A stretch of DNA of 64,000 nt from Streptomyces malachitofuscus (GCF_014650055.1 NZ_BMUF01000001.1:1-64000), one strand, 5' to 3'; shown: positions 37,606 to 47,218, counted from the first letter of the stretch. The notes: generated by a model from the sequence alone, not told the origin. Numbers and translations: made by a program.

Positions 37606-38904
37606 ATGGTGACCGAGGGGGAGCCGGAGAACGGGACCGACCGGCACAGAGCCCGTGTCGTCGCGGGCCGGTACCGTCTGGATGCGAGGATCGGACGCGG
37701 CGGTATGGGCGTGGTCTGGCGGGCCACCGACCAACTGCTCGGCCGAGGCGTGGCCGTGAAGGAACTCCCCGTCGACGAGACGCTGTCCGCGGCCGAGGCC
37801 CGCCGCCGGCGGGACCGCACCCTGCGCGAGGCGCGGGCCCTCGCCCAGCTGAGCCACCCGAACATCATCGTCGTCCACGATGTCGTCGAGGACGACGAAC
37901 GCCCGTACATCGTCCTGGAGTTGATCGAGGGGCCGTCCCTCGCCGACCGCATCGCCGAACAGGGCCCGGTCGGCGCCGCGGAGGCCGCGCGGATCGGTGT
38001 GGACCTGCTCGGCGCGCTGCGCGCGGCCCACTCCTCGGGTGTGCTGCACCGCGACCTCAAGCCCGCCAACGTCCTGCTCGAGGACGGCACCGACCGGGTC
38101 CTCCTCACCGACTTCGGCATCGCCCAGGTGTCCGGCTCCACCACGCTCACCGAGACCGGCTCCTTCGTGGGCTCCCCCGAGTACACCGCGCCCGAGCGGA
38201 TGTCCGGCGCGCGGACGGGCCCGGAGTCCGACCTGTGGTCGCTGGGCGCGCTGCTGTGCGCGGCGCTCAGCGGCGAGTCGCCGTTCCGGCGCGACTCGTT
38301 GAGCGGGGTGCTGCACGCGGTCGTGGTCGACGAGATCCGGCCGCCCGCCGAGGCCGGGCCGATCCTCCCCGTGGTCCGCGGTCTGCTGGAACGCGATCCG
38401 GACCGCCGGCTGGACGCGGACCGGGCCGAACGGATGCTGCGCGCGTTCCTCGCGACGGGCCGCACACCGGAGACGGCGCCCCTGGAGCCGCTGACGCCGG
38501 ACCGGGACCCGCCCCGCCGGCGGTTCCCGGCACGGCGCACGGAGACGGCGGCAACGGCGCCCGGCCTCCCCGGGGAGCGTCCCGTCCGGCGGCAGCCCAC
38601 GAAGGGCGTGCTGGTGGCCGCATTGGCGGTCGCCGCGATGGCGGGGGCGGGGGTCTCCGCGGCGGCGCTGCTCCTGCAGGACCGCGACGGCGACGGGGGT
38701 GGTACGCCGACGAGCACGGCGCCGGAGACACCCGCCGGCCAGTCGCCCGCGCCCGGGCCGCGGCCGCCCACGACCCCCGCCCCCACCACCACGAGCCCGC
38801 AGCGGACGCTGCCGTCGGAGTCGGGTTCCACGACGGTCACCCCGACGACGGCCACGCCCTCGGTGTCGGGTTCCTCACCATGGACCGGCGCCAAAGGGCA
38901 ATAA
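37606..38904 (+). CDS. Membrane Ser/Thr protein kinase 4 of the cluster
   Basis: The product is 432 aa from ATG 37606. Complete kinase domain: GRGGMGVV, VAVKEL, HRDLKPAN, DFGIAQ, APERM. TM at about residues 336-356 (LVAALAVAAMAGAGVSAAALL). Unlike its neighbours the external part is only a Thr/Pro/Ser-rich tail of about 70 residues with no folded domain. It could be glycosylated or span the wall. Confidence 0.94.
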   Translation: MVTEGEPENGTDRHRARVVAGRYRLDARIGRGGMGVVWRATDQLLGRGVAVKELPVDETLSAAEARRRRDRTLREARALAQLSHPNIIVVHDVVEDDERPYIVLELIEGPSLADRIAEQGPVGAAEAARIGVDLLGALRAAHSSGVLHRDLKPANVLLEDGTDRVLLTDFGIAQVSGSTTLTETGSFVGSPEYTAPERMSGARTGPESDLWSLGALLCAALSGESPFRRDSLSGVLHAVVVDEIRPPAEAGPILPVVRGLLERDPDRRLDADRAERMLRAFLATGRTPETAPLEPLTPDRDPPRRRFPARRTETAATAPGLPGERPVRRQPTKGVLVAALAVAAMAGAGVSAAALLLQDRDGDGGGTPTSTAPETPAGQSPAPGPRPPTTPAPTTTSPQRTLPSESGSTTVTPTTATPSVSGSSPWTGAKGQ

Positions 38905-38995
38905 AAGGTGGATAAGTTCCGGCGAGGGTCACGGGTCTGTGACCGGTGGCCGTCCGCGGTGGATACGCGGGGGTCTCGCGCGATATGGATGGACC

Positions 38996-40645
38996 ATGAG
39001 CAGCAACGGGGGAGCCCGCAACGGGGCCGACGAGCCAACCAGTTTCGGTCTGCAACCGCCGAACCCGAATCCCCCGACGGGGGTGCCGCACCCCGGCAAC
39101 CCCTACGCGACACCGACGCAGGTCGTCGCGCAGCAGCCCCCGGCGTCCGACCCCGGGGCGGGGCGGCTGATCGCCGGACGTTACCGGCTGCTCGCCAAGC
39201 TCGGCCACGGCGGCATGGGCACGGTGTGGCGGGCCAAGGACGAGACGGTGGACCGCGAGGTCGCCGTCAAGGAGCCGCGCGTCCCGGACCACCTTCCCGA
39301 GCGTGAACGTTCCAACGCCTTCGAGCGGATGCGCCGCGAAGCCCGCGCGGCCGCCCGGCTCGACCACCCGGCGGTGGTCAACGTCCATGACGTCGCGGTC
39401 GTCGACGACCGGCCGTGGATCGTGATGGAGCTGGTCCAGGGCCGTTCACTGGGCGCCGTGCTGCAGGACGAGGGCACCCTCTCCGCGCGCGAGGCGGCCC
39501 GGGTCGGCCTGGAGGTGCTCGGCGCGCTGGAGGCCGCGCACGCGGCGGGCGTGCTGCACCGGGACGTGAAGCCGGACAACGTGCTGCTCGGCCGGCACGA
39601 CCGGGTCGTCCTCACCGACTTCGGCATCGCCCAGATCGAGGGCGAGACCAACCTGACCGACACCGGCGGCTTCGTCGGTTCGCCCGAGTACATCGCTCCG
39701 GAGCGGGTGCTGGGCCAGCGCCCCGGCCCCGCCTCCGACCTGTGGTCGCTCGGTGTGGTGCTGTACACCGCGACGGAGGGCGTCTCGCCGTTCCGCCGCA
39801 GCAACACCCCCGCCACCCTCCAGTCCGTCCTCAACGCCACCCCGGCACCGCCCGCCTCCGCCCAGGGGCCGCTGGCCGACATCATCACCGCCCTGCTGCA
39901 GAAGGACCCGGCCCGCCGGCCGAACGCCGCGCAGGTCCGCGCCGTGCTGGAAGCCGCCGCGAACCCGCCGGCCCCGCAGCCCACGCAGGTGACCCCGGTG
40001 GCGGTCCCCGGAGGGGACGGCAAGGGCATCCGGATCGGCCGCAGGACGCTGGCCGCGCTGGGTGCCGCGGTGGTCGCGGGAGCGGTGGCGGTGTACTTCG
40101 TGGTCGCGAACCCGTTCGCGGGCCCGCTGCCCGACGGCTGGAAGAAGCACGACCTCGGAGACCGGGCGGGCGTGGCGCTCGCCGTGCCGGAGAACTTCGT
40201 GAAGGACAAGCCCGCCGACGACTCGGACGGGACGGTCGTCTCCTTCACCGACCCCAGCGGGATGGTGCGCGTCGAGACCGACCGCGACCTCAAGTCCGAG
40301 GACACGGACGGCGAGCTCGAGGCCTCGGCGTCGGAGCGGGCCTTCGCGCACTGGAACGAGCTCAAGGACGGCGAGTACGGCTGGGGCATCGCCGACTCAC
40401 CGGCGCCCGAGGGGCAGCCGCGCGAGACCACGTACAAGGAGCACGACGCGGCCACCAACACGATCGTCTACACGACGACCACCACGCCGGCCCTGGTGCG
40501 CGAGGCGCAGGTCATGTACTACCGGAACAAGGACGGCGACATGTACCGGCTCTGGGTCGTCTACCCGGGCAAGGGCTACTTCGCCGAGGAGGGCCGGGAG
40601 ATCGCCCGCACGGTCTTCGAGAGCTGGGACGTCCACAAGCTCTGA
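38996..40645 (+). CDS. Membrane Ser/Thr protein kinase 5 of the cluster
   Basis: The product is 549 aa from ATG 38996. An N-terminal Asn/Pro-rich extension of about 55 residues precedes the kinase domain (GHGGMGTV, VAVKEP, HRDVKPDN, DFGIAQ, APERV). TM at about residues 352-370 (LAALGAAVVAGAVAVYFVV), then a 170-residue external domain beginning GPLPDGWKKHDLGDRAGVAL, similar in layout to kinases 1-3. From memory the S. coelicolor equivalents are SCO4775-SCO4779, and PkaI of that group phosphorylates cell-wall proteins of the spore wall complex. Confidence 0.95.
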   Translation: MSSNGGARNGADEPTSFGLQPPNPNPPTGVPHPGNPYATPTQVVAQQPPASDPGAGRLIAGRYRLLAKLGHGGMGTVWRAKDETVDREVAVKEPRVPDHLPERERSNAFERMRREARAAARLDHPAVVNVHDVAVVDDRPWIVMELVQGRSLGAVLQDEGTLSAREAARVGLEVLGALEAAHAAGVLHRDVKPDNVLLGRHDRVVLTDFGIAQIEGETNLTDTGGFVGSPEYIAPERVLGQRPGPASDLWSLGVVLYTATEGVSPFRRSNTPATLQSVLNATPAPPASAQGPLADIITALLQKDPARRPNAAQVRAVLEAAANPPAPQPTQVTPVAVPGGDGKGIRIGRRTLAALGAAVVAGAVAVYFVVANPFAGPLPDGWKKHDLGDRAGVALAVPENFVKDKPADDSDGTVVSFTDPSGMVRVETDRDLKSEDTDGELEASASERAFAHWNELKDGEYGWGIADSPAPEGQPRETTYKEHDAATNTIVYTTTTTPALVREAQVMYYRNKDGDMYRLWVVYPGKGYFAEEGREIARTVFESWDVHKL

Positions 40646-40844
40646 ACCGCCCGCCCCGCGGACGGCTGATTCGAGGGCGCAGAGGGCCGGCTCGAGATCG
40701 AAACGTAGTCGACCCGGGCCGGTCCGATCACCAACGCCCTGATCAGGGGGTTTGTTGCCAGCGTTCACTGGCGTTGTGTGAGCCCTGCGTGAATCTGTTA
40801 CCGACGGGTACACAAAGCGTTCGCCCGGGCATACCCTGCGCCTC

Positions 40845-42458
40845 ATGACGGACGCGCAGACCCGGGAAACCACCGGTACCAACCCCCTCGCCCCCTCCCC
40901 GGAGGGGGTCCGTACCGCCGCCGACGTGGTCACGCCGGAGCTGGTCGCCCAGCTCACCAAGGGTGTGGCCGGCTCCGACCGGACCGCCAACCACACGCCG
41001 TTCACCGGCGAGAAGCTGGCCGACCTGCCCGAGTCGACCCCCGAGGACGTGGCCAAGGCCTTCGAGGCGGCCCGCGCCGCCCAGGCCGTCTGGGCACTGA
41101 CCCCGGTGCGCCGGCGCGCCGCGGTGCTGCTCCGCTTCCACGACCTGGTGCTGGAGCGCCAGGCCGAGGTGCTCGACCTGATCCAGCTGGAGACCGGCAA
41201 GGCCCGGCTGCACGCCCACGAGGAAGTTCAGGCCGTCGCCGTCGCCGCCCGCCACTACGGCCGCCGGGCCGCCGCCTACCTGCGGCCCAAGCGGCACGCC
41301 GGCGCCATGCCGACCCTCACGAAGGTCACCGAACTGCGCCACCCGCGCGGTGTCGTCGGCCAGATCGCCCCCTGGAACTACCCGCTCGAACTCTCCGTCG
41401 GCGACGCGCTCCCGGCGTTCGTCGCGGGCAACGCGGTCGTGATGAAGCCCGACACGGAGACCTGCCTCACCGCACTGTGGGCCCGCGACCTGCTGATCGA
41501 GGCCGGACTGCCCGCCGACGTCTTCCAGGTCGTCCTCGGCGAGGGCCCGGTCGTCGGCCCCGAGGTCGTCCGGCACGCCGACTACGTCTCCTTCACCGGC
41601 TCCACCCGCACCGGCCGCGAGGTCGCCCAGGGCGCCGCCGCCCGGCTGGTCGGCGTCTCCCTCGAACTCGGCGGCAAGAACGCCATGCTGGTGCTGGAGG
41701 ACGCCGACCTGGACAAGGCCGCCGCGGGCGCCGTCCGCGCCTGCTTCTCCAGCGCCGGCCAGCTCTGCATCTCCATCGAGCGGCTGTACGTCCACGAGTC
41801 CGTCGCCGACGCCTTCCTGGAGCGCTTCGCCGCCCGCACCAAGGCGATACGCCTCGGCACCTCCCTCGCCTACGGCGCCGACATGGGTTCCCTGGTCGGA
41901 CAGCGCCAGCTGGACGCCGTCACCCGGCACGTCGAGGACGCCGTCGCCAAGGGCGCCAAGGTGCTCGCGGGCGGCACCGCCCGCCCCGACATCGGCCCCT
42001 ACTTCTACGAGCCGACCATCCTCGACGGGGTCGAGGCCCCCATGAGCGTCTGCTCCGAGGAGACCTTCGGTCCCGTCGTCTCCGTCTACCGCTTCTCCTC
42101 CGACGACGAGGCGGTCGAACGCGCCAACTCCACGCCGTACGGGCTGAACTCCTCCGTCTGGACGGGCAACGCCCGGCGCGGCCGCGAGCTCGCCGCCCGG
42201 CTGCGCACCGGCACCGTGAACATCAACGAGGGGTACGCGCCCGCGTACGGCAGCGTCCAGTCGCCGATGGGCGGCATGAAGGACTCCGGCCTCGGCCGCC
42301 GGCACGGCTCCGAGGGCATCCTCAAGTACACCGAGGCCCAGACCGTCGCCCACCAGCGCCTGCTGCCGATGGCGCCCTCGCTGGGCATGGACGACGAGAA
42401 GTACGCGGCCTTCATGAGCCGCAGCCTGCGCCTGATGAAGGCGTTCCGGTTCAGGTGA
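40845..42458 (+). CDS. gabD2: Succinate-semialdehyde dehydrogenase
   Basis: The product is 537 aa from ATG 40845. An aldehyde dehydrogenase: WNYPLELSVGDALPAFVAGN cofactor region, SFTGSTRTGREVA, general base Glu in SLELGGKN and catalytic Cys308 in SSAGQLCISIERLYVHE. The sequence type (LCISIER, and the start KGVAGSDRTANHTPFTGEKL) fits the GabD2 group, which oxidises succinate semialdehyde with NADP+. It lies directly upstream of the GMC oxidoreductase in the same direction with 74 bases between, so co-transcription is likely. Confidence 0.9.
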   Translation: MTDAQTRETTGTNPLAPSPEGVRTAADVVTPELVAQLTKGVAGSDRTANHTPFTGEKLADLPESTPEDVAKAFEAARAAQAVWALTPVRRRAAVLLRFHDLVLERQAEVLDLIQLETGKARLHAHEEVQAVAVAARHYGRRAAAYLRPKRHAGAMPTLTKVTELRHPRGVVGQIAPWNYPLELSVGDALPAFVAGNAVVMKPDTETCLTALWARDLLIEAGLPADVFQVVLGEGPVVGPEVVRHADYVSFTGSTRTGREVAQGAAARLVGVSLELGGKNAMLVLEDADLDKAAAGAVRACFSSAGQLCISIERLYVHESVADAFLERFAARTKAIRLGTSLAYGADMGSLVGQRQLDAVTRHVEDAVAKGAKVLAGGTARPDIGPYFYEPTILDGVEAPMSVCSEETFGPVVSVYRFSSDDEAVERANSTPYGLNSSVWTGNARRGRELAARLRTGTVNINEGYAPAYGSVQSPMGGMKDSGLGRRHGSEGILKYTEAQTVAHQRLLPMAPSLGMDDEKYAAFMSRSLRLMKAFRFR

Positions 42459-42532
42459 CCGACGCAGGGGCGCGGGGAACCGCGCGAGACACCACGGACC
42501 ACCCGCACGCGAAACTCGAAGAGGAGACACCC

Positions 42533-44320
42533 GTGCCTCAGGAGGACTACGACTACGACGTCATCGTCGTGGGGTCCGGATTCGGCGGCTCCGTATCGGC
42601 GCTCAGGCTTACGGAGAAGGGCTACCGTGTCGGCGTCCTCGAGGCCGGCCGCCGCTTCACCCGTGACACCCTGCCGAAGAACTCCTGGGACCTGAAGAAC
42701 TACCTCTGGGCGCCGAAGCTCGGCATGTACGGCATCCAGCGCATCCATCTGCTGGGCAACGTCATGGTCCTGGCCGGTGCGGGCGTCGGCGGGGGCTCCC
42801 TCAACTACGCCAACACCCTCTACGTACCGCCCAAGCCGTTCTTCGACGACCCGCAGTGGGGGCACATCACCGACTGGCAGGACGAGCTGAAGCCGTACTA
42901 CGACCAGGCACGGCGCATGCTCGGCGTACGGCTCAACCCCACGATGACCCCGTCGGACGTGCATCTGAAGGCGGCCGCCGAGCGGATGGGCGTGGGCGAC
43001 AGCTTCCACATGGCGCCCGTCGGCGTCTTCTTCGGCGACGGCGAGGACGCCGACGGCAAGGTGAAGGCGAAGCCGGGGCAGGAGGTGCCCGACCCCTACT
43101 TCGGCGGGGCCGGTCCCTCACGCCGGGCCTGCGCCGAGTGCGGCGAGTGCATGACGGGCTGCCGGCACGGGGCGAAGAACACCCTCAACGAGAACTACCT
43201 CCACCTCGCCGAGAAGGCGGGCGCGGTCGTGCACCCCATGACGACGGTGGTGTCGGTGACGGAGGACTCGCAGGGCGGGTACGCGATCGCCGCGCTCCCG
43301 ACCGACGACCGCCGCAAGGGCAAGGGCCGTACCTTCCGTGCCCGACGGGTGGTCCTGGCGGCGGGCACCTACGGCACCCAGACGCTGCTGCACCGGATGC
43401 GGGCCGGGGGGCAGTTGCCGCACCTCTCGGACAAGCTGGGCGAACTCACCCGCACCAACTCCGAGGCCCTGGTGGGGGCGCAGACCGACAACCGCCGCTA
43501 CCGCAAGGCCACCGGCGCGCCGAAGGTCGACTTCACCCGCGGTGTGGCCATCACGTCCTCGATCCACCCCGACGAGAACACCCACATCGAGCCGGTCCGC
43601 TACGGCAGGGGTTCCAACTCGATGGGCGGGCTGTCCATCCTCCAGGTGCCGTACGCGGGCGGCGGCTCGGGGGCGGCACGGGTACTGGGCTGGCTGGGCA
43701 ACGCGGCGAGGCACCCCGTGATGACGGCGCGTTCGCTGTCCAACCGGCGCTGGTCGGAACGGACCATCATCGGGCTGGTGATGCAGTCGCTGGACAACTC
43801 CCTGACGACGTACCTCAAGCCGTCCGGGATAGGCCGCGGGCTGCTCACGGCCCGGCAGGGCCACGGCGCCCCCAACCCCAAGCAGATCAAGGCGGCGACG
43901 GACGGCGCCTCCGCGCTGGCGGCGGAGATCAACGGCTTCGCCGGCTCCAACGTGGGCGAGCTGACGGGCATGCCGCTGACCGCCCACTTCCTGGGCGGCT
44001 GCCCGATCGGCGCCTCCCGGGAGACCGGGGTGATCGACCCGTACCACCGGCTCTACGGCCACTCCGGCATCTCGGTCGTGGACGGGGCGGCGGTCTCGGC
44101 CAACCTGGGCGTCAACCCCTCCCTGACCATCACGGCACAGGCCGAGCGGGCGATGTCGTACTGGCCCAACAAGGGCGACACCGATCCGCGCCCGCAGCAG
44201 GGTGAGCCGTACCGGCGCCTCCAGCCCGTCGAGCCGAAGTCCCCGGCGGTCCCGGCGGACGCGTTCGGTGCGCTGAAGCTGCCGTTCCTGGGGATGCCGG
44301 CGGTGCCGCCGAAGAAGTAG
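42533..44320 (+). CDS. GMC-family oxidoreductase (cholesterol oxidase-like) with CxxCxxCxxxC motif
   Basis: The product is 595 aa from GTG 42533, with GAAGAGGAG upstream. FAD-binding motif VIVVGSGFGGSVSALRLTEKG at residues 10-30, GAGVGGGSLNYAN, and the active-site HFLGGCPIG near the C-terminus with VVDGAAVSANLGVNPSLTI. The central CAECGECMTGC (Cys200, 203, 206, 210) resembles a [4Fe-4S] site, which classical cholesterol oxidases lack. The mycobacterial homologue (ChoD/Rv3409c) is also near guaB2. Substrate is unknown; a sterol or hopanoid alcohol is possible. Confidence 0.88.
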   Translation: MPQEDYDYDVIVVGSGFGGSVSALRLTEKGYRVGVLEAGRRFTRDTLPKNSWDLKNYLWAPKLGMYGIQRIHLLGNVMVLAGAGVGGGSLNYANTLYVPPKPFFDDPQWGHITDWQDELKPYYDQARRMLGVRLNPTMTPSDVHLKAAAERMGVGDSFHMAPVGVFFGDGEDADGKVKAKPGQEVPDPYFGGAGPSRRACAECGECMTGCRHGAKNTLNENYLHLAEKAGAVVHPMTTVVSVTEDSQGGYAIAALPTDDRRKGKGRTFRARRVVLAAGTYGTQTLLHRMRAGGQLPHLSDKLGELTRTNSEALVGAQTDNRRYRKATGAPKVDFTRGVAITSSIHPDENTHIEPVRYGRGSNSMGGLSILQVPYAGGGSGAARVLGWLGNAARHPVMTARSLSNRRWSERTIIGLVMQSLDNSLTTYLKPSGIGRGLLTARQGHGAPNPKQIKAATDGASALAAEINGFAGSNVGELTGMPLTAHFLGGCPIGASRETGVIDPYHRLYGHSGISVVDGAAVSANLGVNPSLTITAQAERAMSYWPNKGDTDPRPQQGEPYRRLQPVEPKSPAVPADAFGALKLPFLGMPAVPPKK

Positions 44321-44354
44321 CCGGCCCGGCGAAGAAGAAGCGGCGAAGAAGAGG

Positions 44355-44395
44355 AAAAAGGACCTGTGCCCCCCTCCGAGCTCAGGTCCTTTTCC
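44355..44395. terminator. Bidirectional terminator between convergent genes
   Basis: AAAAGGACCT (44356-44365), 18 bases, AGGTCCTTTT (44384-44393). The A- and T-tracts let it work on both strands: for the GMC gene and for the sortase-anchored protein gene. Confidence 0.88.
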
Positions 44396-44438
44396 CTTGT
44401 CCTGGGTGGTGTCGCGCGCAGGGCGCGGTCAGCCGGTG

Positions 44439-45440
44439 TTACGCCTCCGCACCGGCCTTGCGCCGCCGCACCACGAACACCGCACCGGCACCGGCCATGA
44501 CGGCGACGCCGCCGACCAGCCCGATCATCGGCAGAGCGGAGCTCGAACCGGTCTCGGCGAGGCTGCCGGTGACCTTCGGCGTGGTGGAGGCGGGCTTCTT
44601 GTCCGTCACGGGCGCCTTGCCGCCCACCTGCGGCTTGGTGCCGTCGGTGTTCGTGCCGGGGGCCACGATCTGGAACTTGTACGACGCGTAGCCGAGGCCG
44701 AGGCACTCGCCGTCGATGTCGCCGTAGATGCTCGCGCCGAACGAGAACCCGGCACCGATCGGGGCGGCCTTGGTCACCATGATCCGCATGGGGATGTTGA
44801 CCTCGTAGCCGGGCTCCAGCTCGTCGGTGAAGCCCACGTAGCCCAGCGCCTCGCCGCCCTCGTCGAGGCGGTCCCACACCTTGGCGTCCGGGTCCCAGGC
44901 CTCCAGGAAGACCTCTTCCATCTCGAACAGCTCCGCGCCGTCCGCGTCGGCGGAGGCGCCGGCCAGGAAGTCGAGGTCCCGGAGTACGGAGTCGGAGTTG
45001 TTCTGCATGTTCAGCGAGAACTTGCGCCACTTGCCGTCGGCGGTGATCTTGCCGGGCAGACCGGAGATCGAGACGTCGACCTTGGTGTCCTCGCAGAAGG
45101 ACGGCTCGGGGTCCGGGGTCTCCTCCGGCGCGGACGTGCTCGGCGCGGGGGCGCTCGTCGACGGCGACGTGGTCGCGGACGGCGAGGTGGACGTGGCCGG
45201 TTCGCTCGTCGAGGAGGTCGGCTTGGTCTCGTCCTCCGGCGCCTCCGGCTCCGTCGAGTCGGCCGACTCGGTCGCGGACGGCGACGGGGACGTGGTCGTC
45301 GTGTCCTCACCGGCCGCGGACTCGGTCGCGGACACGGTCGGCGTGGGGTCGGTCGCGTACGCCGCCGGGGCGGCGAGCAGCGCGACCGGTGCTATCGCTG
45401 CCGTCGCGACCGCTGCGGCCATGGCACGGCGAAGCTTCAT
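44439..45440 (-). CDS. LAETG-type sortase-anchored surface protein
   Basis: The product is 333 aa from ATG 45440. Signal peptide ending AYATD. Residues 30-115 are a Ser/Thr/Pro/Glu-rich stalk. A folded domain of about 160 residues (CEDTKVDVSISGLPGKITAD, then LDFLAGASADADGAELFEME and FQIVAPGT) follows, with two Cys. The end is a textbook cell-wall sorting signal: LAETG at residues 294-298, a hydrophobic helix and RRRK. LAXTG is the signal of class E sortases, which in Streptomyces also anchor chaplins. The ligand is unknown. Confidence 0.9.
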   Translation of the reverse strand: MKLRRAMAAAVATAAIAPVALLAAPAAYATDPTPTVSATESAAGEDTTTTSPSPSATESADSTEPEAPEDETKPTSSTSEPATSTSPSATTSPSTSAPAPSTSAPEETPDPEPSFCEDTKVDVSISGLPGKITADGKWRKFSLNMQNNSDSVLRDLDFLAGASADADGAELFEMEEVFLEAWDPDAKVWDRLDEGGEALGYVGFTDELEPGYEVNIPMRIMVTKAAPIGAGFSFGASIYGDIDGECLGLGYASYKFQIVAPGTNTDGTKPQVGGKAPVTDKKPASTTPKVTGSLAETGSSSALPMIGLVGGVAVMAGAGAVFVVRRRKAGAEA

Positions 45441-45573
45441 GAAGACCTCGGGGAGTCCGGTGTGCCGCGTGGTCGCGGCACGAACGAGTGACGGAAGGCC
45501 TCCGCGCCGGGGACGCGGATGCCCTTGGTTCCAGTGGTTTGATCAATGAAGCCCGTGAATGGTTGTCCCGGAT

Positions 45574-45594
45574 CTCACAGGATTTTTATGTGAG
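45574..45594. promoter_or_regulatory. Inverted repeat CTCACA-N9-TGTGAG
   Basis: Six-base perfect arms around an AT-rich centre (GGATTTTTA) in the 235-base divergent region. It could be an operator, and its T-rich centre may overlap a promoter. Confidence 0.45.
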
Positions 45595-45597
45595 GTG

Positions 45598-45621
45598 GAT
45601 CACTGACGGGAGGGAGTGATC
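45598..45621. promoter_or_regulatory. Inverted repeat GATCACT-N10-AGTGATC
   Basis: Seven-base perfect arms immediately beside the preceding inverted repeat, 55 bases before the GTG of the plus-strand gene. It is a candidate regulator-binding site. Confidence 0.45.
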
Positions 45622-45675
45622 TCTGCCGTACGCTCAGCCGCCGACAGCCGTCCCTGAGAGAAAGTCCGCTATCCC

Positions 45676-46950
45676 GTGGCCGAGCAGCCGTCCGAAGAGA
45701 AGAGACCGGAGAACGGACCGGAGGACCCACTGGAGTCCTCGTCCCTGCCGGACGACGTCTGGGAGAAGTTCGTCCAGGACAGCGAGCGCGACATTCGCGC
45801 GTCCGCTCCCAAGGAGCCGTCGGCGCGGGCGCGCATGGTGACCGAGCGGCTGCGGGCCATGGACGAGGCGCAGGCGGCCAGGTCGGGCGGCGGCGGCCGG
45901 AAACGCCGCTGGGGCAGGAAGCGGACGCCTCCGCAGCCCGCCCAGCCCGAGGGCTGGCGTACGGGTCCGGCCTGGCAGGAGATGAGCGGACGCGCCTCGC
46001 GCCGCCGCCGGGTGTGGAGCGCGGTGGGCGTGGTGGTGGCCGCCGCGCTGGCCGTGGTCGCCGTCAACCCCTCTGCCGCGCTGTCCTGGCTGCCCGGCGG
46101 TCTGGGCGACGGCTGGGGCACGCAGGACGGGGCGGGTCCGTCCACCGCCCCGCCGCTGGCCCCCGAGACCGCCCGGCCGAGCGCCGCGCCCTCCGACGCC
46201 CCGCCCGATGTGCCCACACGGGAGAACCCGTACGCCGGCTCCCCGGCCGCGCGGTGGGAATCGGGGGCGGACGCCATCCGGCTTCCGGAGGCGAAGGCCG
46301 TGGGCGGTGTGTCCGCCACCCGGGTCGAGGCGGCGCTGAAGAGGACCAAACAGTTCCTGGTCGCCGCCAACCTCGACCCCGCGGTGCTGAAGGGCGGCCG
46401 GCCGGCGAAGGCGCTGGCCCTGGTGGACCCGTCGGAGAAGGACCTCCTCGCGGAACTGCGCGCGGCGCTGAGCAGGCCCACGGTGAAGAACGACCCGACG
46501 TGGACCTTCACCCGCTTCGACCCCGACGAGGTCGAACTCGTGGGGGAGGTGCGGGTCCGGGGCCGTATGACCGTCGAGGCCGGGCGCGGCGGCGCGGGGA
46601 AGGCCGTGATCAAGGCGGACTACACCTTCGTGTACCCGGTGGCGCGGGCCGGCGGCGGTGACGAGGTGACCCGGAGCATCGTGCGGCGGACGCTCGAGGT
46701 GGTGGCCATGGACCCCGCCAGGTTCCGGTTCACGGAGGGACACCTCTGGATCGCCGACTACAACGGCGAGATAGCCAACGACGACTGCCGGGAGGGCGAC
46801 GGCGTCATCCGTCCCCAGTTCTTCGCCGACCGGCAGGAGGGTCCGGAGCCGTCCGGCGAGGCCCGCGATCCGTACGACCGCAGCAGGGAACTGAAGCGGC
46901 CCGAGGCGGCCGCTGCCCCCGAGGACTGCGGCGTGGTGACGCGCGTCTGA
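45676..46950 (+). CDS. Single-pass membrane protein of unknown function
   Basis: The product is 424 aa from GTG 45676. Residues 1-110 are cytoplasmic, acidic then basic (LPDDVWEKFVQDSERDI, and a Lys/Arg run GRKRRWGRKR). One TM lies at about residues 114-135 (VWSAVGVVVAAALAVVAV). The remaining 280 residues are extracytoplasmic and include two Cys near the end and a conserved-looking segment (RTLEVVAMDPARFRFTEGH). The topology resembles anti-sigma or signalling proteins, but I recognise no family. Confidence 0.75.
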   Translation: MAEQPSEEKRPENGPEDPLESSSLPDDVWEKFVQDSERDIRASAPKEPSARARMVTERLRAMDEAQAARSGGGGRKRRWGRKRTPPQPAQPEGWRTGPAWQEMSGRASRRRRVWSAVGVVVAAALAVVAVNPSAALSWLPGGLGDGWGTQDGAGPSTAPPLAPETARPSAAPSDAPPDVPTRENPYAGSPAARWESGADAIRLPEAKAVGGVSATRVEAALKRTKQFLVAANLDPAVLKGGRPAKALALVDPSEKDLLAELRAALSRPTVKNDPTWTFTRFDPDEVELVGEVRVRGRMTVEAGRGGAGKAVIKADYTFVYPVARAGGGDEVTRSIVRRTLEVVAMDPARFRFTEGHLWIADYNGEIANDDCREGDGVIRPQFFADRQEGPEPSGEARDPYDRSRELKRPEAAAAPEDCGVVTRV

Positions 46951-46956
46951 GGCGAC

Positions 46957-46992
46957 GGCCGGCTCCGGGCGTCCCCGGAGCCGGCCTTCTCT
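46957..46992 (+). terminator. Strong terminator after the membrane protein gene
   Basis: A perfect 13-bp stem GGCCGGCTCCGGG, loop CGTC, then its complement ending at 46986, followed by TTCTCT. It starts seven bases after the stop. Confidence 0.9.
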
Positions 46993-47218
46993 CGGGTGAC
47001 CGGGCCGGCTGTCCCCTGCCGCCCGGTCACTTGTCCGGAGCGAAGTCCCACGACGTACGACACCAGCCGTACGCCTCAACGCTCCGGTGAGCCACGCGTG
47101 GTTCTCTCGTGCCCGCCCCTGGCTGGCACGGACACCGGTACCAACGAAGCGGCCCGGACGCCGGTCACGCGCCGGACGGGTGAGAGGCGATGCGTACGTC
47201 TGTACCGGGAACGCGGAT

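Noticed and set aside
40774..40795. GCCAG-N6-CTGGC palindrome upstream of the succinate-semialdehyde dehydrogenase
   Set aside because: Five-base arms are expected by chance in such GC-rich DNA.
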